NCBI GenBank assembly: GCA_013335535.1
Contig: JAAXVL010000009.1
Coordinates: forward strand, 1-64,000
Length of the DNA: 64,000 bases
Reading direction: 5' to 3'
From: Azonexaceae bacterium
GTDB lineage: Bacteria > Pseudomonadota > Gammaproteobacteria > Burkholderiales > Rhodocyclaceae
The first letter of the stretch is position 1. Each line of letters begins with the position of its first letter. This document shows, piece after piece, positions 1-8,948 of this stretch. A model generated the notes under the pieces. It had not been told where the DNA came from. It saw only the letters and a program-made list of their open reading frames with translations, and searched no databases. The position numbers and the translations under genes are program-made.

Positions 1-55
1 GCCGGTGCAGGGCACCGGCAATACCGTGGGCGGGTGCAAGGGGCTGGTCAAGTAA
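1..55 (+). CDS. C-terminal end of an unidentified gene (partial)
   Basis: A reading frame is open from the first base to a TAA at 53-55 and would encode the last 17 residues of a protein ending in GGCKGLVK. Its GC-rich third positions and the strong hairpin 40 bases downstream fit the 3' end of a real gene entering from the left. The piece is too short to name the product, and a chance open frame is possible. Confidence 0.35.
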   Translation, partial: PVQGTGNTVGGCKGLVK

Positions 56-93
56 GGCGCCTGCTGTCGGTGGGAACACCGACTGCCAAAGAC

Positions 94-118
94 AAAGGCC
101 ATGCGATGCATGGCCTTT
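94..118. terminator. Hairpin between convergent genes
   Basis: An 11-bp perfect stem (AAAGGCCATGC with its complement) closes a 3-base loop. It lies between the end of the left partial gene and the 3' end of the minus-strand response regulator. No long T tract follows, so it may be a bidirectional or Rho-assisted terminator. Confidence 0.55.
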
Positions 119-143
119 GGCGTTTCAGGGGGGGCGAAGGGAT

Positions 144-848
144 TCAGCTCTGAACTTCGACCTCGGCGATGAAGACGTAGCCTTGTGAGCGCAGGGTCTT
201 GATAAAGCTGCTGCCATCGGCCTGCTTGCCGAGAATCCGCCGAATCTGGCTGACGTGGACGTCGATGATCCGGTCGTAGGGTACATATTCGCGCTTGAGG
301 ACGCGCGAGAGTTGTTCGCGGGAGAGGGGTTCGAAGGGATGCTCGAGGAAGGCGACGAGCAGCGCGAAACCCGACACCCCAAGCGGTGTCGGTTTGCCGC
401 CTATCAGGGTAAGTTCGCGCGAGGCGGTGTCCAGTATCCAGTTGCCGAAATGCAGGCGGCGCATTTCGCCGCGGCCGGGGACGGCGCGTTGGGTGCGCCG
501 TAGCAGGCTACGGGTGCGGGCCAGCAGTTCACGCATGTTGCAGGGTTTGGGCAGAAAATCATCGGCGCCGATCTCGATGCCGATGATGCGTTCGATTTCA
601 TCAGAACGGGTCGAATGGATGAGAACAGGGATTTCGGAGTGCTGACGAAGCTGGCGGAGCAGTTCGAGACCGTCGGCGTCGGGCAGGCTAAGATCAAGAA
701 TGATGACGTCGGGTTTTTCGTCAAGACGGCGCCACATGGCGGCACCTGTTTCCGCATAAATGCAGTCGATGCCAGCGGTGGCCAGGGTCGTGCTCAATAC
801 GTGGCGAGTTCCCGGATCGTCTTCAACAATAAGCGCAGTCTGGCGCAT
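144..848 (-). CDS. OmpR-family response regulator
   Basis: A 234-residue two-domain regulator. The N-terminal receiver has the acidic pair E9-D10-D11, the phospho-acceptor D52 in ILDLSLPDADG, T80 and K101 in the LPKP motif. The C-terminal half (about 130-230) is a winged-helix DNA-binding domain ending in the usual LRSQGYVF wing. It is transcribed away from the Hpt/hybrid-kinase genes that begin at 1006, so it is probably the output regulator of that phosphorelay. The shared intergenic region carries two inverted repeats that could be its operators. The layout resembles ArcA- or TorR-type systems with hybrid kinases, but the signal cannot be read from the sequence. Confidence 0.9.
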   Translation of the reverse strand: MRQTALIVEDDPGTRHVLSTTLATAGIDCIYAETGAAMWRRLDEKPDVIILDLSLPDADGLELLRQLRQHSEIPVLIHSTRSDEIERIIGIEIGADDFLPKPCNMRELLARTRSLLRRTQRAVPGRGEMRRLHFGNWILDTASRELTLIGGKPTPLGVSGFALLVAFLEHPFEPLSREQLSRVLKREYVPYDRIIDVHVSQIRRILGKQADGSSFIKTLRSQGYVFIAEVEVQS

Positions 849-861
849 GATTATTCGTTTC

Positions 862-890
862 GATTACACGATAAAGAAAGGATTGTAATC
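862..890. promoter_or_regulatory. Inverted repeat in divergent promoter region
   Basis: GATTACA (862-868) and its complement TGTAATC (884-890) are separated by 15 bases. It lies just upstream of the minus-strand response regulator start (848) in an AT-rich divergent promoter region, so it could be an operator. This is inferred from symmetry and position only. Confidence 0.35.
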
Positions 891-894
891 CAAT

Positions 895-917
895 GTAAAA
901 CAAAGGTTTTGTTTTAC
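895..917. promoter_or_regulatory. 23-bp inverted repeat, candidate operator
   Basis: GTAAAACAAA (895-904) and its exact complement (908-917) flank a 3-base centre. This perfect symmetry lies 47 bases from the regulator start and about 90 bases upstream of the Hpt gene. It is a plausible binding site for the OmpR-type regulator, controlling both divergent transcripts. Confidence 0.45.
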
Positions 918-1005
918 TATTCTTTAACATTGCGTCGGCTTCTCGGGTCACAATCCGCTTCTATTCGTGACTTCTCTCGACTGATTTATAAAGCTCCGTA
1001 TCTGG

Positions 1006-1395
1006 ATGTCTGTTCCTCGCGCCCTGGATGGTTTTGATGTGACTGCAGCTGTCGCGCGCATGCTCGATCAGCCCATGCTCTGGTGGCAGGCACTTGGCCT
1101 GTTTGTCGAGCATTTTGCTGGCTGGGAGCCTGCATGGCAGGACAGTGTCGGTGATCTTGCTCAGGAGCAAAAGCGGGTGCACGCGCTACGGAGTGCAGCG
1201 GCTAATGTCGGCGCGGTGGCATTGGCGGAGACGGCTGGTGCGCTTGAGGATCAGTTGTTGAAGTGCCTGGCGGGCCAGCTGGCCTCGGTTCCGGAGAGCT
1301 TGCGTCAGAATTTGCTGGCATCGTTTCGACAAACCTGGCTTTCGGCGGCGGAGGCCTGGAAATCGGTGCCGCCGGTTTCGGCAGGGCGGCTGTGA
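1006..1395 (+). CDS. Stand-alone histidine phosphotransfer (Hpt) domain protein
   Basis: A 129-residue protein whose central motif [15 protein letters not shown] matches the phosphotransfer consensus (H-x-L-K/R-G/S-x-A-x-x-x-G), with H59 as the phospho-accepting histidine. There is no membrane segment or kinase domain. Its TGA overlaps the ATG of the hybrid kinase by one base (TGATG at 1393-1397), implying translational coupling. The kinase carries its own C-terminal Hpt, so this relay has two phosphotransfer modules, a redundancy that suggests branching. Function is assigned from the motif and context. Confidence 0.75.
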   Translation: MSVPRALDGFDVTAAVARMLDQPMLWWQALGLFVEHFAGWEPAWQDSVGDLAQEQKRVHALRSAAANVGAVALAETAGALEDQLLKCLAGQLASVPESLRQNLLASFRQTWLSAAEAWKSVPPVSAGRL

Positions 1396-4148
1396 TGAAC
1401 CAGTTGCCGACTGTTTCCATCCGCACCCGACTGGCCAGCATCAATTTTTATGTGTTGCTTCTGGCGATTGCCTTTGTCAGCATATTCATCCTGTGCACCG
1501 CCGGCTGGATGGCGATGCGCGGGCATGTCGCCGAAGGCTACGCCCGCCTCGAACTGCTCAACGAGAGTTTGAATCCGGTATTGGCCGGCAGTGAGCGCGA
1601 GGCATTCAACGAAAAGTTTGCCCTTCTGCGCAGCATGCCTTATCTGCATTCGGCGGCGTTGTACCGGCAGGATCATTCGGTTTTCGTTGCCTACGATAAC
1701 CACGGTGCCGAAGACACGCGGCCGATGCCCTTGAACGACCCGGTGGCCGGACATCGCTTTTCCTGGAGCCGGATCGATTTTCTGACGCAAGCCGGCCCGC
1801 CAGATCAGCCTTTCGGCTGGTTGCGGCTGAGTGTCGATTTGAGCAGCGTCTATCAACAGTTGCTGATTTATCTTGGTTTGATTTTGTTTGAAACGGCAGT
1901 TGCGCTGGCCGTTGCTTTGCGCATGCAGGCGCGACATGTGGAAAAACTGATCGAGCCTTTGCAGGACCTGACGCTGCGCATGGCGGAGGTTTCGGTCGGC
2001 CGGCTCGATATTCGGGCGGCCGACAGCGGGGTGACGGAAATTGCCCAGCTGGCCAACGGCTTCAACCAGATGGTCGAACAGATTCGCGAGCGGGATCACT
2101 GGTTGTCGACGCACCTCGGCAATCTCGAGCAGATCGTCGAGCAGCGGACGCGCGAACTGCGTCTCGCCAAGGAGGCGGCTGAGGCCGGTAGTCTGGCCAA
2201 GAGCGAATTTCTGGCGACGATGAGCCATGAAATCCGGACGCCGATGAATGGCGTGCTCGGCATGACCGAGCTGCTGCTCAATACCGAACTGGCGCCAACC
2301 CAGCGCCAGTTTGTCGAGGCGGTCGAGCGTTCGGGCAAACATCTGCTTGGCATCATCAACGACATTCTCGATTTCTCGAAAATAGAATCGGGCAAGCTGG
2401 AACTCGATGTGGCGGATTTTGATTTGCGCCACTTGCTCGAGGAGTCGCTGGAGCTGTTTTCGCAGCAGGCCGGCAAGAAAGGGCTGGAGCTACTGGCCGA
2501 TCTGCCGTCGGACGAGAGCCTGGTGGTCCGTGGCGATGCACTGCGCTTGCGCCAGATCGTGGTTAACCTGTTGGGCAATGCCATCAAATTCACGGCCAGC
2601 GGTGAAGTTCTGCTGCGTTTGCGCGTTCTCGAACGTGCCGAATTTGGCCTTAAATTCCGGTTGACCGTGCAAGACACCGGTATTGGTATCCCGCTTGATG
2701 CGCAGCAACGCATTTTCGAGCATTTCGCCCAGGCCGATGGTTCGACCACGCGCCAGTATGGCGGGACGGGCCTCGGGCTGGCCATCTGTCAGCGCCTTGT
2801 CGACATGATGGACGGCAGCATCAGCGTCGAGAGCCAGCCGGGGCAGGGGGCCAGTTTTTCGGTCGAGCTGGCCATGCCGCTGGGCAAATTGCCGGAACAA
2901 CAGCCCGCTCCAGCGCCCGCCGTCGTCACCGGCCGGCGCTTGCTGATCGTCGACGATACGCCGGCGCATTGCGACATCCTGCTGGCCCAGCTGAACACTC
3001 GGGGCCTGGTGGCGGATACGGCCGCTTCCGGGTTGCAGGCGCTGGCCATGGCGGGCGCTGCCGCAGCCAGGGGCGAGCCGTATGCGCTATTGCTGCTGGA
3101 TATGGAACTGGCCGAGATGTCCGGGATCGATCTGATGCGCGCCTTGCGTGCCGATTCCCGGCTGGCCTCGACCCAGGTCATCGTCTTCTCGTCGGCACCC
3201 GATATGACCGAGCAGCTGGCGCAGGCCGGGCTCGAGGTCGCTGGCTGTCTGGCCAAGCCGCTGCGCCAGGCGGATTTCCTGCGCGTGGTCGAGATCGTTC
3301 TCGGCCGCCGGGAGCGCGGCGAAGGCCCGAAAGCGCTACCGGCCAGCCAGCGCTTGCGGGGCAGGGTATTGCTGGCCGAGGACAATGAAAGCAACTTGAT
3401 CGTGGCACGTGCCCAACTGGAAAGGCTGGGGCTGGAGGTTATCGCGGCGGGCGACGGTCAGCATGCACTCGATTTGCTGGCGACCGAGTCGGTCGATCTG
3501 GTCCTGATGGATTGCCAGATGCCGGTTCTCGATGGTTTCGCCGCAACCTTGGCGCTACGCGAACGCGAGGCCGTCAGCGGTCAGCATCTACCAGTCATCG
3601 CCCTGACGGCGAATGCCATGAAGGGCGACCGTGAGCGCTGCGTGGCGGCCGGGATGGATGACTATCTGGCCAAGCCTTATACCGGCGAGGTTTTGTTCAA
3701 GATGCTGGCGCAGTGGTTGCCCGCCGAGCGGCGCAAGCCAACGGTTGTCGCCAGTGACTCGGCACACCCGGGGCATGAGCGTAACGATGGCGCGGCGCTC
3801 GATCCGGCCGCCCTCGATAAAATTCGCGCCCTCTCTCCGGATGGGGCGGACGTGCTGGTTGGCCAGGTCCTGGCCGCCTATCTCAAGGCGGCGGAGCGCG
3901 AGTGGGGACGTTTCGATCAGGGCCTGGCCGATGGCGATGCCGCGTTGCTGGCGAGTGCCGCCCATGCCCTCAAGTCGAGCAGTTTCAACGTCGGCGCCAA
4001 CGGCCTGGCCCGACGCTGCAGCGAGATCGAGCATCTCGGCCGGGACGGGAACATGCGACAACTGCTGACCCGTGTGGACGGCGTTCGCGCCGAATGGCGG
4101 CGCGTCGAAGTGGCCTTGAAGGCCATTCTGGCCGGGGCTGAAGCATGA
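1395..4148 (+). CDS. Hybrid sensor histidine kinase with two receivers and Hpt domain
   Basis: A 917-residue inner-membrane kinase in the ArcB/TorS/BarA style. Transmembrane segments at about 18-40 and 155-178 flank a short periplasmic sensor; HAMP and a coiled coil follow. The dimerisation motif [10 protein letters not shown] carries H278, then an ATPase domain with N, G1 (DTGIGIP) and G2 (GGTGLGLA) boxes. The first receiver has D569, the second D706 ([11 protein letters not shown]), and a C-terminal Hpt has H857 ([13 protein letters not shown]). The start at 1395 is preferred over an in-frame ATG at 1263, because the longer version would overlap the Hpt gene and add a non-membrane, low-complexity leader. 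The downstream REC-only gene overlaps by ATGA. Confidence 0.9.
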   Translation: MNQLPTVSIRTRLASINFYVLLLAIAFVSIFILCTAGWMAMRGHVAEGYARLELLNESLNPVLAGSEREAFNEKFALLRSMPYLHSAALYRQDHSVFVAYDNHGAEDTRPMPLNDPVAGHRFSWSRIDFLTQAGPPDQPFGWLRLSVDLSSVYQQLLIYLGLILFETAVALAVALRMQARHVEKLIEPLQDLTLRMAEVSVGRLDIRAADSGVTEIAQLANGFNQMVEQIRERDHWLSTHLGNLEQIVEQRTRELRLAKEAAEAGSLAKSEFLATMSHEIRTPMNGVLGMTELLLNTELAPTQRQFVEAVERSGKHLLGIINDILDFSKIESGKLELDVADFDLRHLLEESLELFSQQAGKKGLELLADLPSDESLVVRGDALRLRQIVVNLLGNAIKFTASGEVLLRLRVLERAEFGLKFRLTVQDTGIGIPLDAQQRIFEHFAQADGSTTRQYGGTGLGLAICQRLVDMMDGSISVESQPGQGASFSVELAMPLGKLPEQQPAPAPAVVTGRRLLIVDDTPAHCDILLAQLNTRGLVADTAASGLQALAMAGAAAARGEPYALLLLDMELAEMSGIDLMRALRADSRLASTQVIVFSSAPDMTEQLAQAGLEVAGCLAKPLRQADFLRVVEIVLGRRERGEGPKALPASQRLRGRVLLAEDNESNLIVARAQLERLGLEVIAAGDGQHALDLLATESVDLVLMDCQMPVLDGFAATLALREREAVSGQHLPVIALTANAMKGDRERCVAAGMDDYLAKPYTGEVLFKMLAQWLPAERRKPTVVASDSAHPGHERNDGAALDPAALDKIRALSPDGADVLVGQVLAAYLKAAEREWGRFDQGLADGDAALLASAAHALKSSSFNVGANGLARRCSEIEHLGRDGNMRQLLTRVDGVRAEWRRVEVALKAILAGAEA
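2640..2675 (-). repeat. Dispersed motif copy O (in kinase gene)
   Basis: Reverse-orientation copy with core CACGGTCAACCGG followed by a degenerate A/T tract and GGCCAAA. In the kinase frame it encodes L-T-V just before the G1 box. This copy is less A-rich than the intergenic ones, and the protein family itself favours the residues here. Confidence 0.5.
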
Positions 4149-4525
4149 GCGCGGGGCCCTGGCGGGTGCTCGCGGCGGACGATGACCCGACTGCCCGTTT
4201 GTTGATGCAGGCAGCCTTGGCTGGCGGCGACTTTGTACTGACGCTGGCCGAAGACGGCAGCGATGCGCTGGCCAAGTTTCAGTCCGCAGCATTCGACCTT
4301 GCCCTGCTCGATGTCGAAATGCCCGGCCTCGACGGCTTCGCCCTGTGCGCCGCGATACGCCAGACGCATGGCGCCGGATTCCCGGTCATCCTGGTGACCG
4401 GGCGCAGGGATTCCCTTTTTCTCGAACGCTTGCGCCAGCTTTCTGCCGGTCATATCGCCAAGCCGATCGATTGGGCCGCCCTGGCTGGCCAGCTACGCTC
4501 CCTGCTCGCCGCCGAAACGCGATAA
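4145..4525 (+). CDS. Single-domain response regulator (REC only)
   Basis: A 126-residue CheY-like receiver with acidic residues D12-D14, phospho-acceptor D56 in [12 protein letters not shown]85 and K106. It has no output domain. Its ATG overlaps the kinase stop (ATGA at 4145-4148), so it is co-translated with the hybrid kinase. It may act by protein interaction or as a phosphate sink in the relay with the solo Hpt protein. No ligand or target can be inferred. Confidence 0.85.
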   Translation: MSAGPWRVLAADDDPTARLLMQAALAGGDFVLTLAEDGSDALAKFQSAAFDLALLDVEMPGLDGFALCAAIRQTHGAGFPVILVTGRRDSLFLERLRQLSAGHIAKPIDWAALAGQLRSLLAAETR

Positions 4526-4620
4526 GCCCCAGCATTTCCTGCTGCCCCGCCGGGCAAGGCTTGTGGCAGAATCGGAATAAATGGCATCAATGCCAGTGGC
4601 GGTAGAAAAAGGGGGGCGAA

Positions 4621-5118
4621 ATGCGTTATCGGAAATTCTGGCGAGGCTTGTGCGGCGCTTTCGTTTTTGGCTGTTTTTTGCCGTTGACCGTGGCATTCGC
4701 CCAGGAAGCCAGACCGCTGGCCAAGGGGCAAACGCTGTACCTGCCAATCTACTCGCACATGCTCTACGGCAATCTGGGCAAGAGTGGCAAGGCATCCAAC
4801 GTATTGCTGTCGACCCTGGTCAGCATTCGCAATACCGACATCAAGCGCTCCATCCGGGTCCAGTCGGCCAAATATTTCGACACCGGCGGCAAGTTGCTCG
4901 GCGAGCGCGTGCCGGTGGCGACCATCGTGCCGCCGCTTGGTACGCTCGAACTGTTTGTTGAACTCAACGACGCGTCGGGTGGCTCGGGGGCCAATTTCAT
5001 CATCAAATGGGATGCGGAGCAGCCGGTCAATCCGCCGCTTGTCGAGTCGCTGCACGTCAATATGGACGGCGGCAAGGCTGTCATCTTCATGACCCAGTCG
5101 GTGCCGCTGACTGAATGA
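4621..5118 (+). CDS. Periplasmic DUF3124 protein
   Basis: 165 residues with a signal peptide at about 1-27 (cleavage after AFA) and a mature part that looks like the DUF3124 family: [12 protein letters not shown] near the start, SIRNTD in the middle, and a final strand ending MTQSVPL. A strong AGGGGGGCGAA ribosome site precedes the ATG. The stop overlaps the start of the K+ channel gene (ATGA at 5115), a tight pairing that suggests a joint role in ion homeostasis or in sensing at the periplasmic face. The biochemical function of the family is unknown to me. A copy of the dispersed motif encodes the hydrophobic core of the signal peptide. Confidence 0.8.
   Translation: MRYRKFWRGLCGAFVFGCFLPLTVAFAQEARPLAKGQTLYLPIYSHMLYGNLGKSGKASNVLLSTLVSIRNTDIKRSIRVQSAKYFDTGGKLLGERVPVATIVPPLGTLELFVELNDASGGSGANFIIKWDAEQPVNPPLVESLHVNMDGGKAVIFMTQSVPLTE
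4658..4696 (-). repeat. Dispersed motif copy D (in signal peptide)
   Basis: Reverse-orientation full copy: core CACGGTCAAC, six-A tract, short GC spacer, CAAAAACGAAAGC end. On the sense strand it encodes [12 protein letters not shown], the hydrophobic region of the DUF3124 protein signal peptide. Confidence 0.8.
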
Positions 5119-6173
5119 GCGACAACTCGGGCACCTCTCCGATCAGGACCCTGCAGACCGGCTATATTGTCCGGCTGCTCTATGTCGCGCTCGGCATGCT
5201 GTTTGCCGTGCATCTGTTCGGCACCATCGGCTACATGGTGCTGACCGAAGGCAAATATTCGTGGTTCGACTGCTTCTACATGACCTTCATCACCGTTGCC
5301 ACCATTGGCTTCGGCGAAATCATCGACATGGCGAGCAACCAGCCGGCGCGGATTTTGACGGTGGTGATCGGCATTCTCGGTGCCGGCAATCTGTCGCTGC
5401 TGTTTTCGGTCGTCACCGTGGCGCTGCTCGAAACCGACCTTAATGGAACCCTGCGGAGAAAACGCATGGAAAAAGCAATCAAGAAACTCAAGGGCCACTA
5501 CATTTTGTGCGGCTTCGGCCGGGTCGGGCGCAACATCGCGCACGAGCTGGAAGCAACCAACCGGCATTTCGTCGGCATTGACGAGGACCTGCACCGGCTC
5601 GAGGAGTACAAGGAAAAGAACATTGGTTTCCTCTACCTGAACGGTGATGCCAGCGACGATGACGTGCTGATCGCCGCCGATCTGGAGGATGCCAAGGGCC
5701 TGTTCGCGGTAACCGGCGACGATTCGCGCAACCTCATGATCGTCATCACGGCCAAGCAGCTGAAACCCGAATTGCGCGTTGTGGCCCGCTGTACCGAAAC
5801 ACGCAACATCGAAAAGATGCGCAAGGCCGGGGCCGACGCCATCGTCTCGCCCGACTTTACGGGCGGCATGCGCATTGCATCGGCGATGATCCGGCCGCAT
5901 GTGGTTTCCTTCCTCGACGAAATGTTGAAGTCGGAGAAAAACCTGCGCGTCGAAGAGGTGCCGGTACCGGCCGGATTCATTCCCAAGCCGCTCGGCGCGC
6001 TGCAGTTGCGTAGTGCCAACTACGTCTTTCTCGCTGTGCGTGAGCGGAACGGCAGTTGGCAATTCAATCCGGACAAGGACTTTCTGCTCAAGCCTGGCTT
6101 CATGCTGATCGCCATGGCCAGCCCGGTCGGGCGTACTGAAATCGAGACCTTGTTGATTGAAATGGCGTCTTGA
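5115..6173 (+). CDS. Two-transmembrane potassium channel with RCK (TrkA) domains
   Basis: A 352-residue MthK/Kch-type channel: TM1 at about 20-43, pore helix and selectivity filter TIGFG at 63-67, TM2 at about 80-104. The cytosolic RCK domain follows, with the Rossmann motif GFGRVG (133-138), acidic ligand-contact residues near 155, and a TrkA-C domain at about 260-345. The filter differs from the classical TVGYG but is within the range of prokaryotic K+ channels. It is translationally coupled to the DUF3124 gene. Likely role: gated K+ flux across the inner membrane. Ion selectivity is inferred from the filter. Confidence 0.88.
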   Translation: MSDNSGTSPIRTLQTGYIVRLLYVALGMLFAVHLFGTIGYMVLTEGKYSWFDCFYMTFITVATIGFGEIIDMASNQPARILTVVIGILGAGNLSLLFSVVTVALLETDLNGTLRRKRMEKAIKKLKGHYILCGFGRVGRNIAHELEATNRHFVGIDEDLHRLEEYKEKNIGFLYLNGDASDDDVLIAADLEDAKGLFAVTGDDSRNLMIVITAKQLKPELRVVARCTETRNIEKMRKAGADAIVSPDFTGGMRIASAMIRPHVVSFLDEMLKSEKNLRVEEVPVPAGFIPKPLGALQLRSANYVFLAVRERNGSWQFNPDKDFLLKPGFMLIAMASPVGRTEIETLLIEMAS

Positions 6174-6246
6174 AGAGATTTTTTCGGGGTTAGGCGGTTT
6201 CTCGGCAGGTTTTTCTGTCGGCCGCAATTTTTCGGGGGAAATACAC

Positions 6247-6549
6247 ATGCAAAAAACCATCATGATTGCCGGCGCTTTCCTGTTGCTGGCCGGTACCGCG
6301 CAGGCTTCGCCGGATTTGGCCAAGGCCAAGAACTGCATGACCTGTCATGCCATTGACAAGAAAATCGTCGGCCCGGCCTACAAGGACATCGCCGCCAAGC
6401 GTGCCGGCGACAAGACCGCGGAAGCGGCGCTGACAGCCAAGATCAAGGGCGGTAGCCAGGGCGAATGGGGCCAGGTCCCGATGCCGCCGAACAATGTGAC
6501 CGACGCTGAAGCCGCGACCCTGGCCAAGTGGGTTCTCTCCCAGAAGTAA
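6247..6549 (+). CDS. Small class I cytochrome c (c551/c552 type)
   Basis: A 100-residue periplasmic cytochrome. Residues 1-20 are a signal peptide ending TAQA; the heme site is CMTCH at 30-34, and the distal methionine lies in the typical QVPMPPN sequence near the C-terminus, followed by a last helix LAKWVLSQK. The ATG at 6247 follows GGGGGAAATACAC; a longer in-frame start at 6157 would place non-signal sequence ahead of the signal peptide. It probably shuttles electrons to terminal oxidases or reductases. Confidence 0.9.
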   Translation: MQKTIMIAGAFLLLAGTAQASPDLAKAKNCMTCHAIDKKIVGPAYKDIAAKRAGDKTAEAALTAKIKGGSQGEWGQVPMPPNNVTDAEAATLAKWVLSQK

Positions 6550-6583
6550 GCAGCAGACGCCGGATGACGAGAAGCGAGACTGA

Positions 6584-7861
6584 GTGAAAGCGCTGACCCA
6601 CGAACAGATGCGCCGCCGCTGGATAGCCCTCGGCGTCGTGGCGGTCGCCTATATTCTGTCTTTCTTCCAGCGTTTTGCCCCGGCCGGCATTGCGCCTGAT
6701 CTGGCGGCCGCCTTCGAGACGTCGGCGGCGTCGCTGGGCGTCCTGGCGGCCACCTATTTTTACGTTTATACGCTGATGCAGGTGCCAACCGGCATCCTCG
6801 CCGATACGCTGGGGCCGCGGCGGATTCTGGCCCTCGGCGGGCTGGTCGGCGGTGCCGGCAGCTTTCTCTTCGGCATGGCGCCGACGCTTGAATTGGCCCT
6901 GGTCGGACGCACATTGATCGGGCTCGGCGTTTCGGTGACTTTCATTGCCATGCTCAAACTGATCGCCGTGTGGTTCGAGGAAAACCGCTTCGCCACCATG
7001 GTCGGTATCTGCATGCTGATCGGCAACCTTGGCTCGGTGCTGGCCGGGGCGCCGCTCTCGGCGGTGGCGCAGGCAACGGGCTGGCGCGGCGTGTTCATCG
7101 GCATCGGCCTTGTTTCGGTGGCGCTCGGCGTGCTGTGCTGGCTGATCGTTCGCGATGCGCCGGAAGGCGGCAGTGCGGCGCCCAAACCGCATTTTGACCG
7201 GACAGCGGTGATTTCAGGTCTGCTCTCGGTTATCCGGAACCGCGATACCTGGCCGCCGCTGCTCGTCAATACCGGCATGTGCGGCGCCTTTTTTACCTTC
7301 GCCGGCCTGTGGGCGACGCCTTACCTCATGCAGGTACATGGCCTCGCCCGGCCGGTCGCCGCCGCGCACCTGTCGCTTTGGTTCGGCGGTTTTGCCGTCG
7401 GCTGCCTGTTTCTGGGGAGCCTGTCCGACCGCCTGGGGCGGCGCAAACCGGTGCTCATTTTGACCTCGCATTTGTACAGCCTGATCTGGTTGATCCTGTT
7501 GTCCTGCGTCAGCATGCCGGTTGCCGTTTCGTATGGGCTGTTTGCCCTGCTTGGCGTGACCACGGCCGGCTTCAGCCTGACCTGGGCCTGTGCCAAGGAG
7601 GTCAATCCACCGCTGCTCTCCGGAATGTCGACCAGCGTCGCCAACATGGGTGGCTTCATGACGGCGGCACTGTTGCAACCTTTCGTCGGCTGGGTCATGG
7701 ACCTTGGCTGGGCGGGCGGGATGGTCAGCGGGGCTCGCGTCTACGATGTCGAAACCTGGCGGCACGGTGTGCTGGTGGTGACCGTCGTCGCCATTCTGGG
7801 CGCCGCATCATGCTGGTGGATCAAGGAAACGCGCTGCCGGAATATCTGGCAGGCGTCTTGA
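6584..7861 (+). CDS. Major facilitator superfamily transporter
   Basis: A 425-residue protein with about twelve hydrophobic segments in two six-helix halves. The loop between helices 2 and 3 carries the MFS signature GILADTLGPRR, and a second related loop is SDRLGRRKP at about 280-290. The start is a GTG 34 bases after the cytochrome stop, with only a weak ribosome site. Closest in style to the anion/metabolite carriers of the MFS (for example the hexuronate or nitrate/nitrite branches), but the substrate cannot be told from the sequence or neighbours. Confidence 0.8.
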   Translation: MKALTHEQMRRRWIALGVVAVAYILSFFQRFAPAGIAPDLAAAFETSAASLGVLAATYFYVYTLMQVPTGILADTLGPRRILALGGLVGGAGSFLFGMAPTLELALVGRTLIGLGVSVTFIAMLKLIAVWFEENRFATMVGICMLIGNLGSVLAGAPLSAVAQATGWRGVFIGIGLVSVALGVLCWLIVRDAPEGGSAAPKPHFDRTAVISGLLSVIRNRDTWPPLLVNTGMCGAFFTFAGLWATPYLMQVHGLARPVAAAHLSLWFGGFAVGCLFLGSLSDRLGRRKPVLILTSHLYSLIWLILLSCVSMPVAVSYGLFALLGVTTAGFSLTWACAKEVNPPLLSGMSTSVANMGGFMTAALLQPFVGWVMDLGWAGGMVSGARVYDVETWRHGVLVVTVVAILGAASCWWIKETRCRNIWQAS

Positions 7862-7955
7862 TTCGCCCGGCGGTCTTAGACAAAACACAATAAAATCAAT
7901 GAATCAGAAGTGAGTGGCTTGTGTTGTCCTTGTAAATTAGCGTATCCTTATATTT

Positions 7956-8945
7956 ATGAGCGCAAACATTCTCCGACCTTTCGTTTTTAGCCTATTTTTC
8001 GGGTTGACCGTGGCAATTGCCGGTGAGCCCTTGTCCGTCATTACCGTCAAGCCGCACGCCGTCGATCTGGCCTTCCCGGCCGAATCGCTGGTCGAGGCCG
8101 TGCAGCAGGCGACGGTGGGCGCCCAGATCGCCGGCCGCGTTCTCGAAGTCAAGGCCGACGCCGGCCAGTCGGTCAAAAAGGGCGATGTGCTGATGCGCAT
8201 TGACGGCCGCGAGGCAGCCGAAGCAGCGCGCGCCGCCGAGGCGCAATACGCCAACGCCAAGGTCAGCTACGACCGGACGAAAAGCCTCGTCGCCCAGAAA
8301 TTCATGAGCCCGGCTGCGCTCGACAAGGCCCGCGCCGACCTCGAGGCCGCCGCCGCCAATCGCGCCGCCGCCGGCGCCGGCCAGCGCCACGCCACCATCG
8401 TCGCGCCAATGACCGGCATCGTTGCCCGCCGCCACGCTGAAATGGGCGACATGGCGACACCCGGCAAGCCATTGTTCTCGATTTACCAGCCGGGCACCCT
8501 GCGCGTCACGGCGAGCATTCCGCAATACCGCCTGAAGGCGATGCGTGACGTCAAGACGGCCCGCGTCGAATTCCCCGAACTGGGCAAATGGGTCGATGCC
8601 GTCAAGGTTCAGGTGCTGCCGACGGCCGATGCCGCGACGCACGTTTCGCAAGTTCGCGTCACGCTGCCCGACGTGCCGGAAGCGACGCCGGGCATGTTCG
8701 CCCGCGTGCATTTCATCACCGGTCAGTCGGAAAAGCTGACCGTGCCGGTCGGTGCCGTGCTGCGTCGTGGCGAAGTGGCCGCGGTTTATGTGCAGACCGC
8801 CGACAATCGCTTGTCGCTGCGCCAGCTGCGCCTCGGCGACGCCGTCGGGCAGGGTGAGATCGAGGTGCTGGCCGGTTTGTCGGCCGGTGACAAGGTCGTC
8901 ACCGACCCGGTCAAGGCCGGTATTCAACTGAAATCGGCAAACTAG
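7956..8945 (+). CDS. RND efflux periplasmic adaptor (membrane fusion protein)
   Basis: 329 residues with an N-terminal signal sequence (about 1-24), a biotinyl-lipoyl-like half (AQIAGRVLEVKADAGQSVKKGDVL), an alpha-hairpin rich in Ala/Arg, the second lipoyl half (ATIVAPMTGIVARRHAEMGD) and beta-barrel domains. It links the RND permease at 8949 to an outer-membrane channel. It lies three bases before the permease gene. No TolC-type gene is present in this window, so the channel must be shared or encoded elsewhere. The ATG has no clear ribosome site; the AT-rich sequence just upstream looks more like a promoter, so the transcript leader may be very short. Confidence 0.88.
   Translation: MSANILRPFVFSLFFGLTVAIAGEPLSVITVKPHAVDLAFPAESLVEAVQQATVGAQIAGRVLEVKADAGQSVKKGDVLMRIDGREAAEAARAAEAQYANAKVSYDRTKSLVAQKFMSPAALDKARADLEAAAANRAAAGAGQRHATIVAPMTGIVARRHAEMGDMATPGKPLFSIYQPGTLRVTASIPQYRLKAMRDVKTARVEFPELGKWVDAVKVQVLPTADAATHVSQVRVTLPDVPEATPGMFARVHFITGQSEKLTVPVGAVLRRGEVAAVYVQTADNRLSLRQLRLGDAVGQGEIEVLAGLSAGDKVVTDPVKAGIQLKSAN
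7978..8016 (-). repeat. Dispersed motif copy E (in signal peptide)
   Basis: Reverse-orientation full copy: core CACGGTCAACC, A5 tract, spacer, CTAAAAACGAAAGG end. On the sense strand it encodes FVFSLFFGLTVA, the hydrophobic core of the adaptor signal sequence, nearly the same peptide as copy D gives in an unrelated gene. Confidence 0.8.
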
Positions 8946-8948
8946 GCC

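Noticed and set aside
1263..1394. N-terminal extension of the hybrid kinase
   Set aside because: The extension overlaps the Hpt gene in another frame and reads as Gly/Ala-rich sequence; the ATG at 1395 gives a proper membrane-anchored kinase.
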